From assembly GCA_031268125.1 (NCBI GenBank), contig JAIRXT010000251.1, positions 1 through 10,977 of the forward strand: DNA of 10,977 nucleotides, in the 5' to 3' direction. A program made the position numbers and the translations under genes. The notes under the pieces were generated by a model, which saw only the letters and a list, made by a program, of their open reading frames with translations, searched no databases and was not told where the DNA came from. This DNA comes from Treponema sp. (GTDB lineage: Bacteria > Spirochaetota > Spirochaetia > Treponematales > Breznakiellaceae). Every line of letters starts with the position of its first letter. Position 1 is the first letter of the stretch. This document shows positions 1 to 7,061 of this stretch, piece by piece.

Positions 1-485
1 GAGTGGGCCCCAAAGAACAGGCCGGACAGCAGGGCGATGATGTCCCCCCGGATCGCCTGCGGCCCGGCCCCTCCCAGATCCTCCCGGAAAAACAACAGGA
101 GCCCTCCCATGATCAGCGCCAGGGCCGCCCAGTGGAACCAGCGGGGCTTTTCCCCGATAAGGCGCCAGCCCAGCAGGGCGGCCCAAATAGGGGCGGTGTA
201 CTGCAAAAGGATGGCGTTTGCCGAGGTGGTAAGTTTGTTGGCCCATACAAAGGCAATCATGGTGCCCGCGTAGGCCAGGGAACCGGCAATGACGATCAGG
301 GGCCGGCTTGAGGGCATCGAGGCGGACCGCAGACGGCGCAGGGCAAAGAGAAACAGCGCGGCAATAGCGCTCCTGCCCCCGGCAATGAGGAGGGGATGCC
401 AGTCCAGCAGTTTGATGAACAATCCGCTGGTACTCCACAGGATTGCACAACCCAGAATGGCTCCCTGCCCGGTCCACCCCTTCAT
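1..485 (-). CDS. EamA/DMT-family membrane transporter, 3' end outside the window
   Basis: Reading leftward from an ATG at 485, an open frame runs without a stop to the window edge and gives 161 complete codons. The product begins MKGWTGQGAILGCAILWSTS and contains about six hydrophobic segments near residues 6-24, 30-46, 63-79, 85-104, 113-131 and 142-159. Typical drug/metabolite-transporter features are visible: WSTSGLFIK in the first helix, then TTSANAILLQYTAPIWAALL and a short polar turn before IGEKPRWFHW. This matches the first EamA repeat; the second repeat lies mostly beyond the window. The family exports small metabolites or amino acids across the inner membrane, and the substrate cannot be told from sequence. 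The start overlaps the queA stop as ATGA and has no clear Shine-Dalgarno, so translation is probably coupled to queA. Family assignment is firm; the specific role is open. Confidence 0.85.
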   Translation of the reverse strand, partial: MKGWTGQGAILGCAILWSTSGLFIKLLDWHPLLIAGGRSAIAALFLFALRRLRSASMPSSRPLIVIAGSLAYAGTMIAFVWANKLTTSANAILLQYTAPIWAALLGWRLIGEKPRWFHWAALALIMGGLLLFFREDLGGAGPQAIRGDIIALLSGLFFGAH

Positions 486-1618
486 CGTATCAGCATGGCG
501 TCGCCGTAGCTGAAAAAGCGGTAGCCCTCCCGTACCGCCTCGGCATAGCTTTGCAGGATGAGTTCCCGGCCCCCCGGTTCCGCCCCGGCGAAAGCCCCGG
601 CATTTGCAGAAGCATTTGCAGAAGCAAATGCCGACACCAGCATGAGCAGTGTAGAACCGGGGGTGTGGAAATTGGTAAAAAGCTGGTCCACAACCTTAAA
701 ACGGTAGCCGGGGTATATAAAAATATCCGTGCTCCCCTCCCCCCGGACAAGGCCGCCGCCGTCCCGCCATGCGGATTCCAGGGTACGGACGCTGGTAGTA
801 CCCACGGCCACAATCTTCCGGCCCTCCGCCCTGGCCTTTTCGATGCGGGAAGCGGCTTCCCCGTCAATCGTATAGGATTCCCGGTGCATGCGGTGGTCTT
901 TGATGTTTTCCGTGCGTACCGGGAGGAAGGTCCCCAGCCCCACATGGAGGGTAATGAAAGCGGTTTCCATCCCCGCTTCTTCAAGGGACCTGAGCAATCC
1001 GGAGCTGAAGTGGAGCCCCGCGGTGGGCGCCGCAGCGGAACCGGTTTCCCGGGCGTAAACGGTCTGGTAACGTTCCCCGTCCAGGCCGCCGTCCCCCCGT
1101 CTGATGTAAGGCGGCAGGGGAATGCGGCCGTGGCGGTCCAGCCAAGCATCGTCAATGGGCCGGTCAAAGCGGAGGATTCTGAATTCCTCCTCCTCCCCCA
1201 CAATTTCCGCCTCCCGTGCATCGGCGGAACCGGCGGCAAAGGCATAGCGGCTCCCCGTCCTGCGGCGCCGGGCCCGCCGGACCATGACCCGCCACAGGGC
1301 GCCGCATAGTTCAGGGGGCGGGCCGCCGGCGGGCCACTCCGTTAGTTTTTCCAGCAGCAAGAATTCCACGGCGGCGCCGCCGCCGCTACCGGCGCCGTGC
1401 AGGGATACGCCGGGAAGCCGGGCCCGGCGGACCCGGGAATTGTTAAACACCAGGAGGGAACCGGGTTCCAGGAGGGCTGGGAGTTCGGCTACGCAGCGGT
1501 GCTCCCTCCGGCCGCCTGCCCGGTCCAGCACCATAAGCCGGGACCGGTCCCGCTCCGCCGCCGGGTACTGGGCGATACGGTCTCCGGGAAGTTCAAAATA
1601 AAAGTCGGAAAGTTTCAC
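482..1618 (-). CDS. queA: S-adenosylmethionine:tRNA ribosyltransferase-isomerase QueA
   Basis: QueA transfers and isomerises the ribosyl part of S-adenosylmethionine onto 7-aminomethyl-7-deazaguanine in tRNA, giving epoxyqueuosine at wobble position 34. The 378-residue product starts MKLSDFYFELPGDRIAQYP and shows the family blocks in order: LPPYIRR, ERYQTVYA, SAAAPTAGLHF, ITLHVGLGTFLPVR, VGTTSVRTLES, TDIFIYPG, NFHTPGSTLLMLVSAF and the C-terminal GYRFFSYGDAMLI. The start is GTG at 1618, with AGGA seven bases upstream; no in-frame ATG fits better. It lies 41 bases after ruvB in the same direction and overlaps the transporter. An Ala/Ser/Asn-rich stretch (residues about 329-350, SAFA-SANA-SANA-GAFA) sits between SAFA and the usual RELIL segment. 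Most QueA proteins are shorter there, so this is an in-frame repeat expansion. Function is very likely intact because all conserved blocks are present. Confidence 0.96.
   Translation of the reverse strand: MKLSDFYFELPGDRIAQYPAAERDRSRLMVLDRAGGRREHRCVAELPALLEPGSLLVFNNSRVRRARLPGVSLHGAGSGGGAAVEFLLLEKLTEWPAGGPPPELCGALWRVMVRRARRRRTGSRYAFAAGSADAREAEIVGEEEEFRILRFDRPIDDAWLDRHGRIPLPPYIRRGDGGLDGERYQTVYARETGSAAAPTAGLHFSSGLLRSLEEAGMETAFITLHVGLGTFLPVRTENIKDHRMHRESYTIDGEAASRIEKARAEGRKIVAVGTTSVRTLESAWRDGGGLVRGEGSTDIFIYPGYRFKVVDQLFTNFHTPGSTLLMLVSAFASANASANAGAFAGAEPGGRELILQSYAEAVREGYRFFSYGDAMLIR
587..634 (-). repeat. 12-base in-frame tandem repeat in queA
   Basis: Four adjacent 12-base units encode SAFA, SANA, SANA, GAFA near the QueA C-terminus. 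The two middle units are identical (TCTGCAAATGCT on the minus strand), and the outer ones are diverged copies. The segment also contains an inverted 8-mer, GCATTTGC then TTCT then GCAAATGC, able to form a stem with a four-base loop. Every unit is a multiple of three, so the reading frame is kept. Confidence 0.8.
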
Positions 1619-1626
1619 CGCATCAT

Positions 1627-1652
1627 CCTGAAAATCAGGCCTGAAGATCAGG
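1627..1652 (-). repeat. Two tandem 13-base palindromes before queA
   Basis: The ruvB-queA spacer holds CCTGAAAATCAGG and CCTGAAGATCAGG back to back. Each is self-complementary (CCTGA/TCAGG, three-base loop). In the queA message the second hairpin ends exactly at the AGGA that serves as the queA Shine-Dalgarno, so folding could hide the ribosome site. A regulatory role is inferred from this placement only. No uridine tract follows, so it is not a standard terminator. Confidence 0.6.
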
Positions 1653-1659
1653 CGGCCCG

Positions 1660-2715
1660 TCAGAACAGGCTGCTCTGGCTGTTGTTTTGACCGTTTCCCC
1701 GGCCGCCCTGGCCGTTTTGCAATCCCAGGTGTTCGTAGGTCAGGGGGGTAGCCATTCTGCCCCGGGAAGTCCGCTGTAAAAGCCCCGCCTGGATAAGGTA
1801 GGGCTCGTAGTAATCTTCCAGGGTGTCCGAAGATTCTCCAATGCTGATAGCCAGGGTCTCCGCCCCCACGGGGCCGCCGCCGTAACGCTCGACGATGATC
1901 CGCAGAATTTCCCGGTCGTACTTTTCAAGACCCAGGGCGTCGATCTCCAGACGCTGGAGGCCGTCCTCCACCACCTGCCGGGTAATACGGCTTTCCCCCC
2001 GGAACTGGGCAAAGTCCCGCATGCGCCGGAGCAGCCGGTTGAGGATCCGCGGAGTCCCCCGGGCGGACCGGGCCAGCAGGGCGGCGGCGGCGGCATCGAT
2101 CCCGGTATTCAGTATCCCCGCGGAACGCCGCACAATGGCCTCCATGTCCTCCGCCTCGTAAAACGAAAAGCGGCAGGTAATACCAAAACGGCTCACCAGG
2201 GGGCTGGAGACATTGCCCGCCTTGGTGGTGGCCCCCACCAGGGTAAAGGGCTGGATGGGGAGCTGCAGGGTCCGGGCCCCCGGACCCTGGCCGATAACAC
2301 AGTCGATCTTGTAGTCCTCCATCGCAATGTAGAGCATTTCCTCAATGGCCGGTTTTAAGCGGTGGATCTCGTCAATAAAAAAGACGCCGTTCCGGTCCAG
2401 ATTGGTGAGTATCCCTATCAAATCCTTCGGCTTGTCCAGGGCCGGGGCGGAAGTCTGGGCGAATTCGGTTCTTAGTTCATTGGCCACTATCTGGGCCAGA
2501 GTGGTCTTTCCCAGCCCCGGAGGCCCGGTAAGAAAGATGTGATCCAGGTTTTCCCCCCGCTCCCGGGCGGCGGCGATAAAGACCGCCAGGTTTTCCTTCA
2601 TGGCCTTTTGACCCAAAAATTCCCCCAAACTTTGGGGACGGAGACTGCTGTCATCCTCATTCGGAGCCTTTTCCGGCCCCAGGTACTGCGGCGGCCCCGC
2701 TTTTTCTTTAGACAC
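1660..2715 (-). CDS. ruvB: Holliday junction branch-migration ATPase RuvB
   Basis: RuvB is the hexameric AAA+ motor that, with RuvA, drives branch migration of Holliday junctions in recombinational repair. The 351-residue protein has Walker A GPPGLGKT (64-71), Walker B FFIDEIH (112-118, D115/E116), sensor 1 GATT (161-164), an arginine-finger candidate R176 in SPLVSRFG, and sensor 2 in RGTPRILNR (R223). A C-terminal winged-helix region with ERYGGGPVG and LEDYYEPYLIQAGLL follows. The start is GTG at 2715, with AAGGAA eight bases upstream. It lies 31 bases after ruvA in the usual ruvAB order and is followed by queA. The Gly/Asn/Gln-rich tail after HLGLQ is the only non-conserved part. Length and motifs are normal for the family. 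Confidence 0.98.
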   Translation of the reverse strand: MSKEKAGPPQYLGPEKAPNEDDSSLRPQSLGEFLGQKAMKENLAVFIAAARERGENLDHIFLTGPPGLGKTTLAQIVANELRTEFAQTSAPALDKPKDLIGILTNLDRNGVFFIDEIHRLKPAIEEMLYIAMEDYKIDCVIGQGPGARTLQLPIQPFTLVGATTKAGNVSSPLVSRFGITCRFSFYEAEDMEAIVRRSAGILNTGIDAAAAALLARSARGTPRILNRLLRRMRDFAQFRGESRITRQVVEDGLQRLEIDALGLEKYDREILRIIVERYGGGPVGAETLAISIGESSDTLEDYYEPYLIQAGLLQRTSRGRMATPLTYEHLGLQNGQGGRGNGQNNSQSSLF

Positions 2716-2746
2716 CGTATCGATTCCTTAGGTTAAACATCGCGTC

Positions 2747-3346
2747 TTAAGCTTCACGGACGCCCGAAAGATGGGCAATAGCCCCTTTTAGCAGCCGGGT
2801 TTCCCGCTCCGCCCCGCTAACGCCGTCTCCCAGCCCGGCCGCCGCCGCGTTCAGAGCCTCCGCCGCGGCGCGCTTATCGTAACCCATATTCACCAGGGCT
2901 TCCACCAAATCCCCGTAAGGAAGGGCCGCCGTGCCCGTGTCCAGGGCCGCAAGTTTCCCCTTGAGGGCCAGGAGCATCTTCTGGGCCGTCTTTTTCCCCA
3001 GCCCCGGCACCCGTTCCAGCCGGTCCAGGTCCCCCGCCTCCAGGGCCGCTTCCAGGTCCTCCTGGGTTATACCGCCCATGATCTTCAAAGCCCCCTTGGG
3101 GCCGATCCCTTCGACCTTGAGGAGTTCCAAAAAAGTGGCCCGCCGCTTCTCACGGGAGAAGCCGTAAAGTTTCATCTGATCTTCCCGGTGGTAGAGCCAG
3201 GTAAACACCCGCCCCTCCTCCCCGGCCGGCGGCAGTTCCGCCTGATCGATAAGGGGAACCGCCAGATCCCACTCGATACCCCCGGTAAGCAGCCACAGCC
3301 CTTCGGTGTGTTTACCTGTGATAAGACCCCGGATACTGTTAAACAT
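2747..3346 (-). CDS. ruvA: Holliday junction DNA-binding subunit RuvA
   Basis: RuvA binds four-way junctions as a tetramer and loads RuvB. The 199-residue product starting at ATG 3346 begins MFNSIRGLITGK, the N-terminal OB-fold domain. Two helix-hairpin-helix motifs follow, VEGIGPKGALKIM (about 78-90) and VPGLGKKTAQKM (about 113-124). The C-terminal RuvB-contacting domain (about 151-199) contains LVEALVNMGYDKRAAAEAL. The frame is open for 44 further codons upstream to 3478, but that extension (MFMLTLSQALIS...) has no counterpart in RuvA, so the shorter start is chosen. There is no strong Shine-Dalgarno; a TATAGT sits about 8 bases before the ATG and could be a weak promoter element of a leaderless-like transcript. 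It is the first gene of the ruvA-ruvB-queA-transporter run. Confidence 0.95.
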   Translation of the reverse strand: MFNSIRGLITGKHTEGLWLLTGGIEWDLAVPLIDQAELPPAGEEGRVFTWLYHREDQMKLYGFSREKRRATFLELLKVEGIGPKGALKIMGGITQEDLEAALEAGDLDRLERVPGLGKKTAQKMLLALKGKLAALDTGTAALPYGDLVEALVNMGYDKRAAAEALNAAAAGLGDGVSGAERETRLLKGAIAHLSGVREA

Positions 3347-3454
3347 GGACCCACTATACCCGCGAATATGAAACAAAAAATAGCGGGAAGTAAAAAGACC
3401 GGCAGGGCGCCTTTTCACCCGTTCCTCTACTGAGAATTGCCGGCTTATCAGGGC

Positions 3455-3483
3455 TTGACTTAACGTTAACATGAACATTTAAC
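3455..3483 (+). promoter_or_regulatory. Possible sigma-70 promoter in the ruvA/reductase spacer
   Basis: TTGACT (3455-3460), a 17-base spacer and TTTAAC (3478-3483) form a fair -35/-10 pair on the plus strand. The palindrome TTAACGTTAA (3460-3469) overlaps the -35 end. If used, the leader to the reductase start would be about 150 bases long and would include the inverted repeats at 3559-3609. The -10 matches the consensus at only four of six positions, so this is tentative. Confidence 0.3.
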
Positions 3484-3558
3484 ATGCAAACTCATGTATC
3501 CGGCCGGATTTTTGGTTTGGCGCGCACCTAAAAAATTCGATATTCAAGGCTGTTCCAA

Positions 3559-3609
3559 ACCTTAAAAAAGGTATTTGCGTACCGTTTTGGTACAAAACGG
3601 GAACTTCCC
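3559..3609 (+). promoter_or_regulatory. Cluster of three small inverted repeats before the reductase
   Basis: Three adjacent inverted repeats lie within 80 bases of the reductase start: ACCTT-AAAA-AAGGT (3559-3572), CCGTTTTG-GTA-CAAAACGG (3582-3600, perfect 8-base arms) and GGGAA-C-TTCCC (3599-3609). Just before them, GCTGTTCCAAA (3549-3559) matches one arm of the palindrome at 10451-10475. The middle repeat has the size of a dimeric-regulator operator. The regulator is unknown, and the structures could instead act in the leader RNA. Confidence 0.4.
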
Positions 3610-3636
3610 TAAAAAAATTTATCAAGGAGAGAGGTC

Positions 3637-4815
3637 ATGCACTACCGCACATTTGGGAAACTTGGTTACGAGGTATCGGCCTTTGGGATGGGCTGTATGC
3701 GGCTTCCCCGGATCGTTACGGGGGATCAGGCAGAGGTGGACCGGGAACGGGCCTGGGAGATGATCCGCTATGCGGCGGATCACGGGGTAACGTACTTTGA
3801 TACGGCCTACGGCTACCACAACAAGACCAGCGAAGAGGTGCTGGGGGAGGCCCTGGAAGGGGGACGCCGTGAGAAGGTAAAGATTGCCACAAAGCAGCCT
3901 TTTGGGGTGATGAAGGACCTGGATTCCGGCGGGGGCAAGACGCTGCTGGAAAATGCCCGGCGCAACCTGGAGAACACGCTGGCAAAACTGCGGACAAGTT
4001 ATATCGACGTGTACCTTATCCACAACATTGGGGCCGGGGACTGGGAAGACATTAAGAGCAGCAAAGTTATTGAGGAGTACGAAAAATTCCGTTCCGAAGG
4101 GCTGATCAAAGCGATTGCCTTTTCCTACCACGGGGATTACGCGGGCTTTAAGCCGGTGCTGGACTACTACGACTGGGGGATGTGCCAGATTCAGCAAAAT
4201 ATTATCGACGTAGACCGGGAAGCCACGGAACAGGCTATCCGCGACGCGGGGAAAAAGGGCTGCGCCCTGGTTATTATGGAACCCCTGCGGGGAGGCAACC
4301 TGGCCGTTCCCCCGGCCCCGGTTCAGGCCGTCTACGACAGCTCCCCGGTAAAGCGCAGCGGCGTGGAGTGGGCCTTCCGCCACATGCTGGACTACCCGGA
4401 AGTAAGTACCATCCTGAGCGGGGTCTCCACGCTGGAACAGTTGAAGGACAACATCGAGATTTTCTCCAGGCCCGACGCCGTGGCCGGCGGCCTGAGCGAT
4501 GAGGAAAAACGGCTTATCGTCCGGGTACGGAAGCAGTACCTGGCCCTGAAGTCCGTTCCCTGCACGGGCTGCGAGTACTGCCTGCCCTGCCCCAGCGGGG
4601 TGAACATTCCCCAGGTCTTTGGAAAGTACAACGACGGGGTGATGTTCGGCACCTTTGAACCGGCCCGGCGGAGCTATATGTTCCAGGTTCGGGCCAAACA
4701 GGACGCCGGGCTCTGCGCTGCCTGCGGAGCCTGTGAAAAAAAATGCCCCCAGCATATCGGGATCATCGCGGAACTCAAGGGGGCCCACGACAAGCTGAAG
4801 GGCTGGATAGAATAG
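3637..4815 (+). CDS. Aldo/keto reductase with two C-terminal 4Fe-4S motifs
   Basis: This 392-residue cytoplasmic protein joins an aldo/keto-reductase barrel to a ferredoxin-like tail. The expected tetrad is visible: D55 and Y60 in YFDTAYGYH, K86 in IATKQP and H129 in YLIHNIG. The barrel continues through ARRNLENTLAKLRTSYIDVY, IKAIAFSYHG, IMEPLRGG and VSTILSGVSTLEQL. The tail has CxxCxxCxxC at C309, C312, C315, C318 and CxxCxxCxxxCP at C360, C363, C366, C370, so it probably binds two 4Fe-4S clusters, as in the ferredoxin-tailed AKR family of anaerobes. It likely reduces an aldehyde or ketone using NAD(P)H or an electron carrier; the substrate is unknown. The ATG at 3637 has AAGGAG seven bases upstream. 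It is the first gene of a plus-strand run with the sugar kinase 48 bases downstream, and lies opposite ruvA across a spacer rich in inverted repeats. Confidence 0.92.
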   Translation: MHYRTFGKLGYEVSAFGMGCMRLPRIVTGDQAEVDRERAWEMIRYAADHGVTYFDTAYGYHNKTSEEVLGEALEGGRREKVKIATKQPFGVMKDLDSGGGKTLLENARRNLENTLAKLRTSYIDVYLIHNIGAGDWEDIKSSKVIEEYEKFRSEGLIKAIAFSYHGDYAGFKPVLDYYDWGMCQIQQNIIDVDREATEQAIRDAGKKGCALVIMEPLRGGNLAVPPAPVQAVYDSSPVKRSGVEWAFRHMLDYPEVSTILSGVSTLEQLKDNIEIFSRPDAVAGGLSDEEKRLIVRVRKQYLALKSVPCTGCEYCLPCPSGVNIPQVFGKYNDGVMFGTFEPARRSYMFQVRAKQDAGLCAACGACEKKCPQHIGIIAELKGAHDKLKGWIE

Positions 4816-4863
4816 GCTAATATGGTATCTGCATCAAATCATTGGTAAGGCAAGGAGGAACCC

Positions 4864-5829
4864 GTGATCATCTGTTTGGGGGAAGCGCTCATCGACATGG
4901 TCCCCTGCGGGGGGGAAGCCTTTCTGCCCCTGCCGGGGGGAAGTCCCTGTAACACCGCGGTAGCCATCGGGAGGCTGGGGGTACCGGTAAAATTCCTGGG
5001 CCGTTTTTCCCGGGATTTCTTTGGGGAGATTCTGATGAAGCGGCTGGGGGAAAACGGCGTGGGGGACGATCTGATGGTCAGGACGGACCGGAATTCCACC
5101 CTGGCCTTTGTAAAGCTGGAACCGGGAAGGGAGCCCCAGTACGCGTTCTACACCGAAGGGACTGCGGACCGGTCCTTTTCCGCCGAAGACCTGGAAGCCA
5201 AACTGCCCGGCGGAAACCTGCCCCCCGGCGCTAACTGCCTCCTGTTCGGTTCCATTGCGATGACTATGGAACCGGCGGCCAGTACCATTGAATCCCTGAT
5301 CCTTTCCCAGGGCACGCGGGGGGATGCCGCCCCGGTGATTTCCTTTGATCCCAACATCCGGCCCTTTATGATCCGGAACCGGGAAGCATACGTCCGCCGT
5401 TTTGAAACCTGGCTTTCCGCGGTAAGCATTGCGAAAATTTCCACCGCGGATTTTGATTTTATCTACCCCGGCCTGGGGCTGGAACAATCCCTGGAACGGG
5501 TCCTTTCCCTGGGGCCGGTCCTGGCGGTAAGCACCCTGGGAGCGGAAGGGGCGGCTGCCCTGCTGCGCCGGGGCGCGGAAACGCTGCGGGTAAGCGCCCC
5601 GGTGGTGGATCTTCCGGTGGCGGACACCATCGGCGCGGGGGACACCTTCCACGGGGCCTTCCTTTCCTGGCTGGAGATCCACGGCAAGATGTCCCGGAGG
5701 GCAATCGCCGGTCTGGGCACGGAGGAACTGGGGGAGGCCCTGTGGTTCGCCAACAAGGCGGCCTCCCTGGTGTGCAGCCGCCGGGGGGCGGAGCCGCCTA
5801 CTCTGGCGGAAGTGGAGGCCCTGAAATGA
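4864..5829 (+). CDS. PfkB-family sugar kinase, probable fructokinase
   Basis: The 321-residue protein is a ribokinase/PfkB-fold kinase that phosphorylates a sugar with ATP in the cytoplasm. It opens with IICLGEALIDMVP, followed by the sugar-binding GGSPCNTAVAIGRLG (25-39), YTEGTADR (96-103), SFDPNIRP (160-167), VSTLGAEGA (222-230) and the ATP/anion-hole signature DTIGAGDTFHGAFL (254-267), with D260 as the expected catalytic base. The combination GEALID plus FDPNIRP resembles bacterial fructokinases (ScrK-like); other PfkB substrates are possible. The start is GTG at 4864, with a strong AAGGAGG at 4852-4858 and a five-base gap. The stop overlaps the aroC start as ATGA, so the two are translated together. 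Length is normal for the family. Confidence 0.9.
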   Translation: MIICLGEALIDMVPCGGEAFLPLPGGSPCNTAVAIGRLGVPVKFLGRFSRDFFGEILMKRLGENGVGDDLMVRTDRNSTLAFVKLEPGREPQYAFYTEGTADRSFSAEDLEAKLPGGNLPPGANCLLFGSIAMTMEPAASTIESLILSQGTRGDAAPVISFDPNIRPFMIRNREAYVRRFETWLSAVSIAKISTADFDFIYPGLGLEQSLERVLSLGPVLAVSTLGAEGAAALLRRGAETLRVSAPVVDLPVADTIGAGDTFHGAFLSWLEIHGKMSRRAIAGLGTEELGEALWFANKAASLVCSRRGAEPPTLAEVEALK

Positions 5830-7061
5830 GCAATACCTTTGGCCGATTGTTCCGCGTCAGTACCTTTGGGGAATCCCACGGGCCGGCCCTGGGCTGCCTG
5901 ATCGACGGCTGCCCCGCGGGGCTTCCGCTGGAAGCCGAAGACATTGCCCGGGAACTGCGGCGCCGGCGGCCGGGAGCGGGGGGGCCGTCTTCCTCCCGGA
6001 AGGAAGCGGACGAACCGGAAATTCTTTCCGGGGTTTTCGAGGGCAGGACCCTGGGGACCCCCATCGCCGTGCTGGTACGGAACACCGGCCAGCATTCCGC
6101 GGACTACGATGAACTGCGGGACCTCTACCGGCCGGGCCATGCGGACTGGACCTGGGAGGCAAAGTACGGCATACGGGACCACCGGGGCGGGGGCCGCAGT
6201 TCCGCCCGGGAGACTCTGGGCCGGGCAGCCGCCGGGGCCGTGGCAAAATGTTTCCTCAAAACACAGGGCATTACTATCCGGGCATGGACCTCCGCGGCGG
6301 CGGGAATCCGGGCCCCCGGTTTCGGTTCCGGCGGGCCTAACGGGGCGGGGGATCCGGGCCCGGAGGGCTTCGACTGGGAAGAAATCGAGCGGAATCCCCT
6401 GCGGATGCCCTGCAAAAAGGAGGCGGCGGAAGCCCTAGCCCTGGTGGAGGAACTGCGGAGCGGGGGGGACAGCGCGGGCTGCGAGGTCTCCTGCGCCGCC
6501 TGGGGCCTGCCGCCGGGCCTGGGGGAGCCGGTCTTTGACAAACTGGACGCCAGGATCGCCCAGGCCATACTTTCCCTGGGGGCCGCCAAGGGGATTGAGT
6601 TCGGAGCGGGCTTTGCCGCCGCGGCGGGCCGGGGATCGGAGCAGAACGACCGGCCCCTCCGGGGGGCGCCGCGGGGGCGGAAGGCCCCCGCGGAGGGGGG
6701 GGCCGGAATAGACCGGAGCGCCAAACCGGAGGTTTGGCGTGAGGACTATGGAGGCGGGGGGGAGGCTTCCCCCCCCATGATTCCTCCCGGAGTCCCGTCC
6801 CTAAGCTGGGAGAACAAGGCGGGAGGGATGCTGGGGGGTATCTCCACGGGCATGCCCCTGTTTTTTACCGCGGCCTTTAAGCCGGCGCCTTCGATTTCCC
6901 TGCCCCAACGGACGGCGGACCGCCGGGGGCAGGACCGGGAACTGACGATCCGGGGACGCCATGACGGGTGTATCGCGGGCCGGGTGGTGCCGGTGGTGGA
7001 AGCCATGACGGCGCTGGCGCTGGCGGACTTTGTGCTGCTCCAGCGGGGGGCCAGGGTCTAG
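5826..7061 (+). CDS. aroC: Chorismate synthase with an internal insertion
   Basis: AroC turns 5-enolpyruvylshikimate-3-phosphate into chorismate, the last shikimate-pathway step, with reduced FMN as cofactor. The ATG at 5826 overlaps the kinase stop (ATGA). The frame extends 28 codons further upstream, but that part is kinase sequence read in another frame. The 411-residue product has NTFGRLFRVSTFGESHG (H18), RRRPG, VRNTGQHSADY, RPGHADWTW, YGIRDHRGGGRSSARET (H119), AKGIEFGAGFAAAAGRGSEQND, NKAGGMLGGISTGMPL, FKPAPSI and a C-terminal GRHDGCIAGRVVPVVEAM. The usual family length is about 350-390. Residues about 276-328, between GSEQND and WENKAGG, are extra and low in complexity, where most family members have only a short loop. 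GSEQND also replaces the common GSEHND. The enzyme is probably active because both conserved histidines and the flavin-side motifs are kept. Confidence 0.95.
   Translation: MSNTFGRLFRVSTFGESHGPALGCLIDGCPAGLPLEAEDIARELRRRRPGAGGPSSSRKEADEPEILSGVFEGRTLGTPIAVLVRNTGQHSADYDELRDLYRPGHADWTWEAKYGIRDHRGGGRSSARETLGRAAAGAVAKCFLKTQGITIRAWTSAAAGIRAPGFGSGGPNGAGDPGPEGFDWEEIERNPLRMPCKKEAAEALALVEELRSGGDSAGCEVSCAAWGLPPGLGEPVFDKLDARIAQAILSLGAAKGIEFGAGFAAAAGRGSEQNDRPLRGAPRGRKAPAEGGAGIDRSAKPEVWREDYGGGGEASPPMIPPGVPSLSWENKAGGMLGGISTGMPLFFTAAFKPAPSISLPQRTADRRGQDRELTIRGRHDGCIAGRVVPVVEAMTALALADFVLLQRGARV
6650..6776 (+). repeat. Three inverted repeats inside the aroC insertion
   Basis: The DNA of the extra AroC segment is almost entirely palindromic. 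The first repeat has arms CCGCGGGGGC (6669-6678) and GCCCCCGCGG (6684-6693), flanked by outer arms beginning CCGGCC at 6650 and ending GGCCGG at 6706. The second is CGCCAAACC-GGA-GGTTTGGCG (6719-6739), with perfect 9-base arms. The third is GGGGGGGA-GGCT-TCCCCCCC (6756-6775). The reading frame stays open throughout. The pattern fits a palindromic element captured in frame, or local GC-rich expansion; element identity is not recognised. Confidence 0.7.

Noticed and set aside
443..1309. Long plus-strand open frame of 288 codons opposite queA
   Set aside because: It is antisense to a clearly conserved gene, Pro/Gly/Arg-rich from high GC content, and shows no family motifs.
3347..3478. Upstream extension of ruvA by 44 codons
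   Set aside because: RuvA proteins start at MFNSIRG or its equivalent; the extension has no counterpart and crosses the probable regulatory spacer.
3622..4788. Minus-strand open frame of 388 codons opposite the aldo/keto reductase
   Set aside because: The plus-strand frame has the full catalytic tetrad and Fe-S cysteines; the antisense frame is a composition artefact.
4834..5682. Minus-strand open frame of 282 codons opposite the sugar kinase
   Set aside because: It is Gln/Gly/Arg-rich with no motifs and is antisense to a strong PfkB gene.
5742..5825. Upstream extension of aroC by 28 codons
   Set aside because: It is the 3' end of the kinase read in another frame; the ATGA overlap at 5826 and MSNTFGRLFRVSTFG mark the true start.
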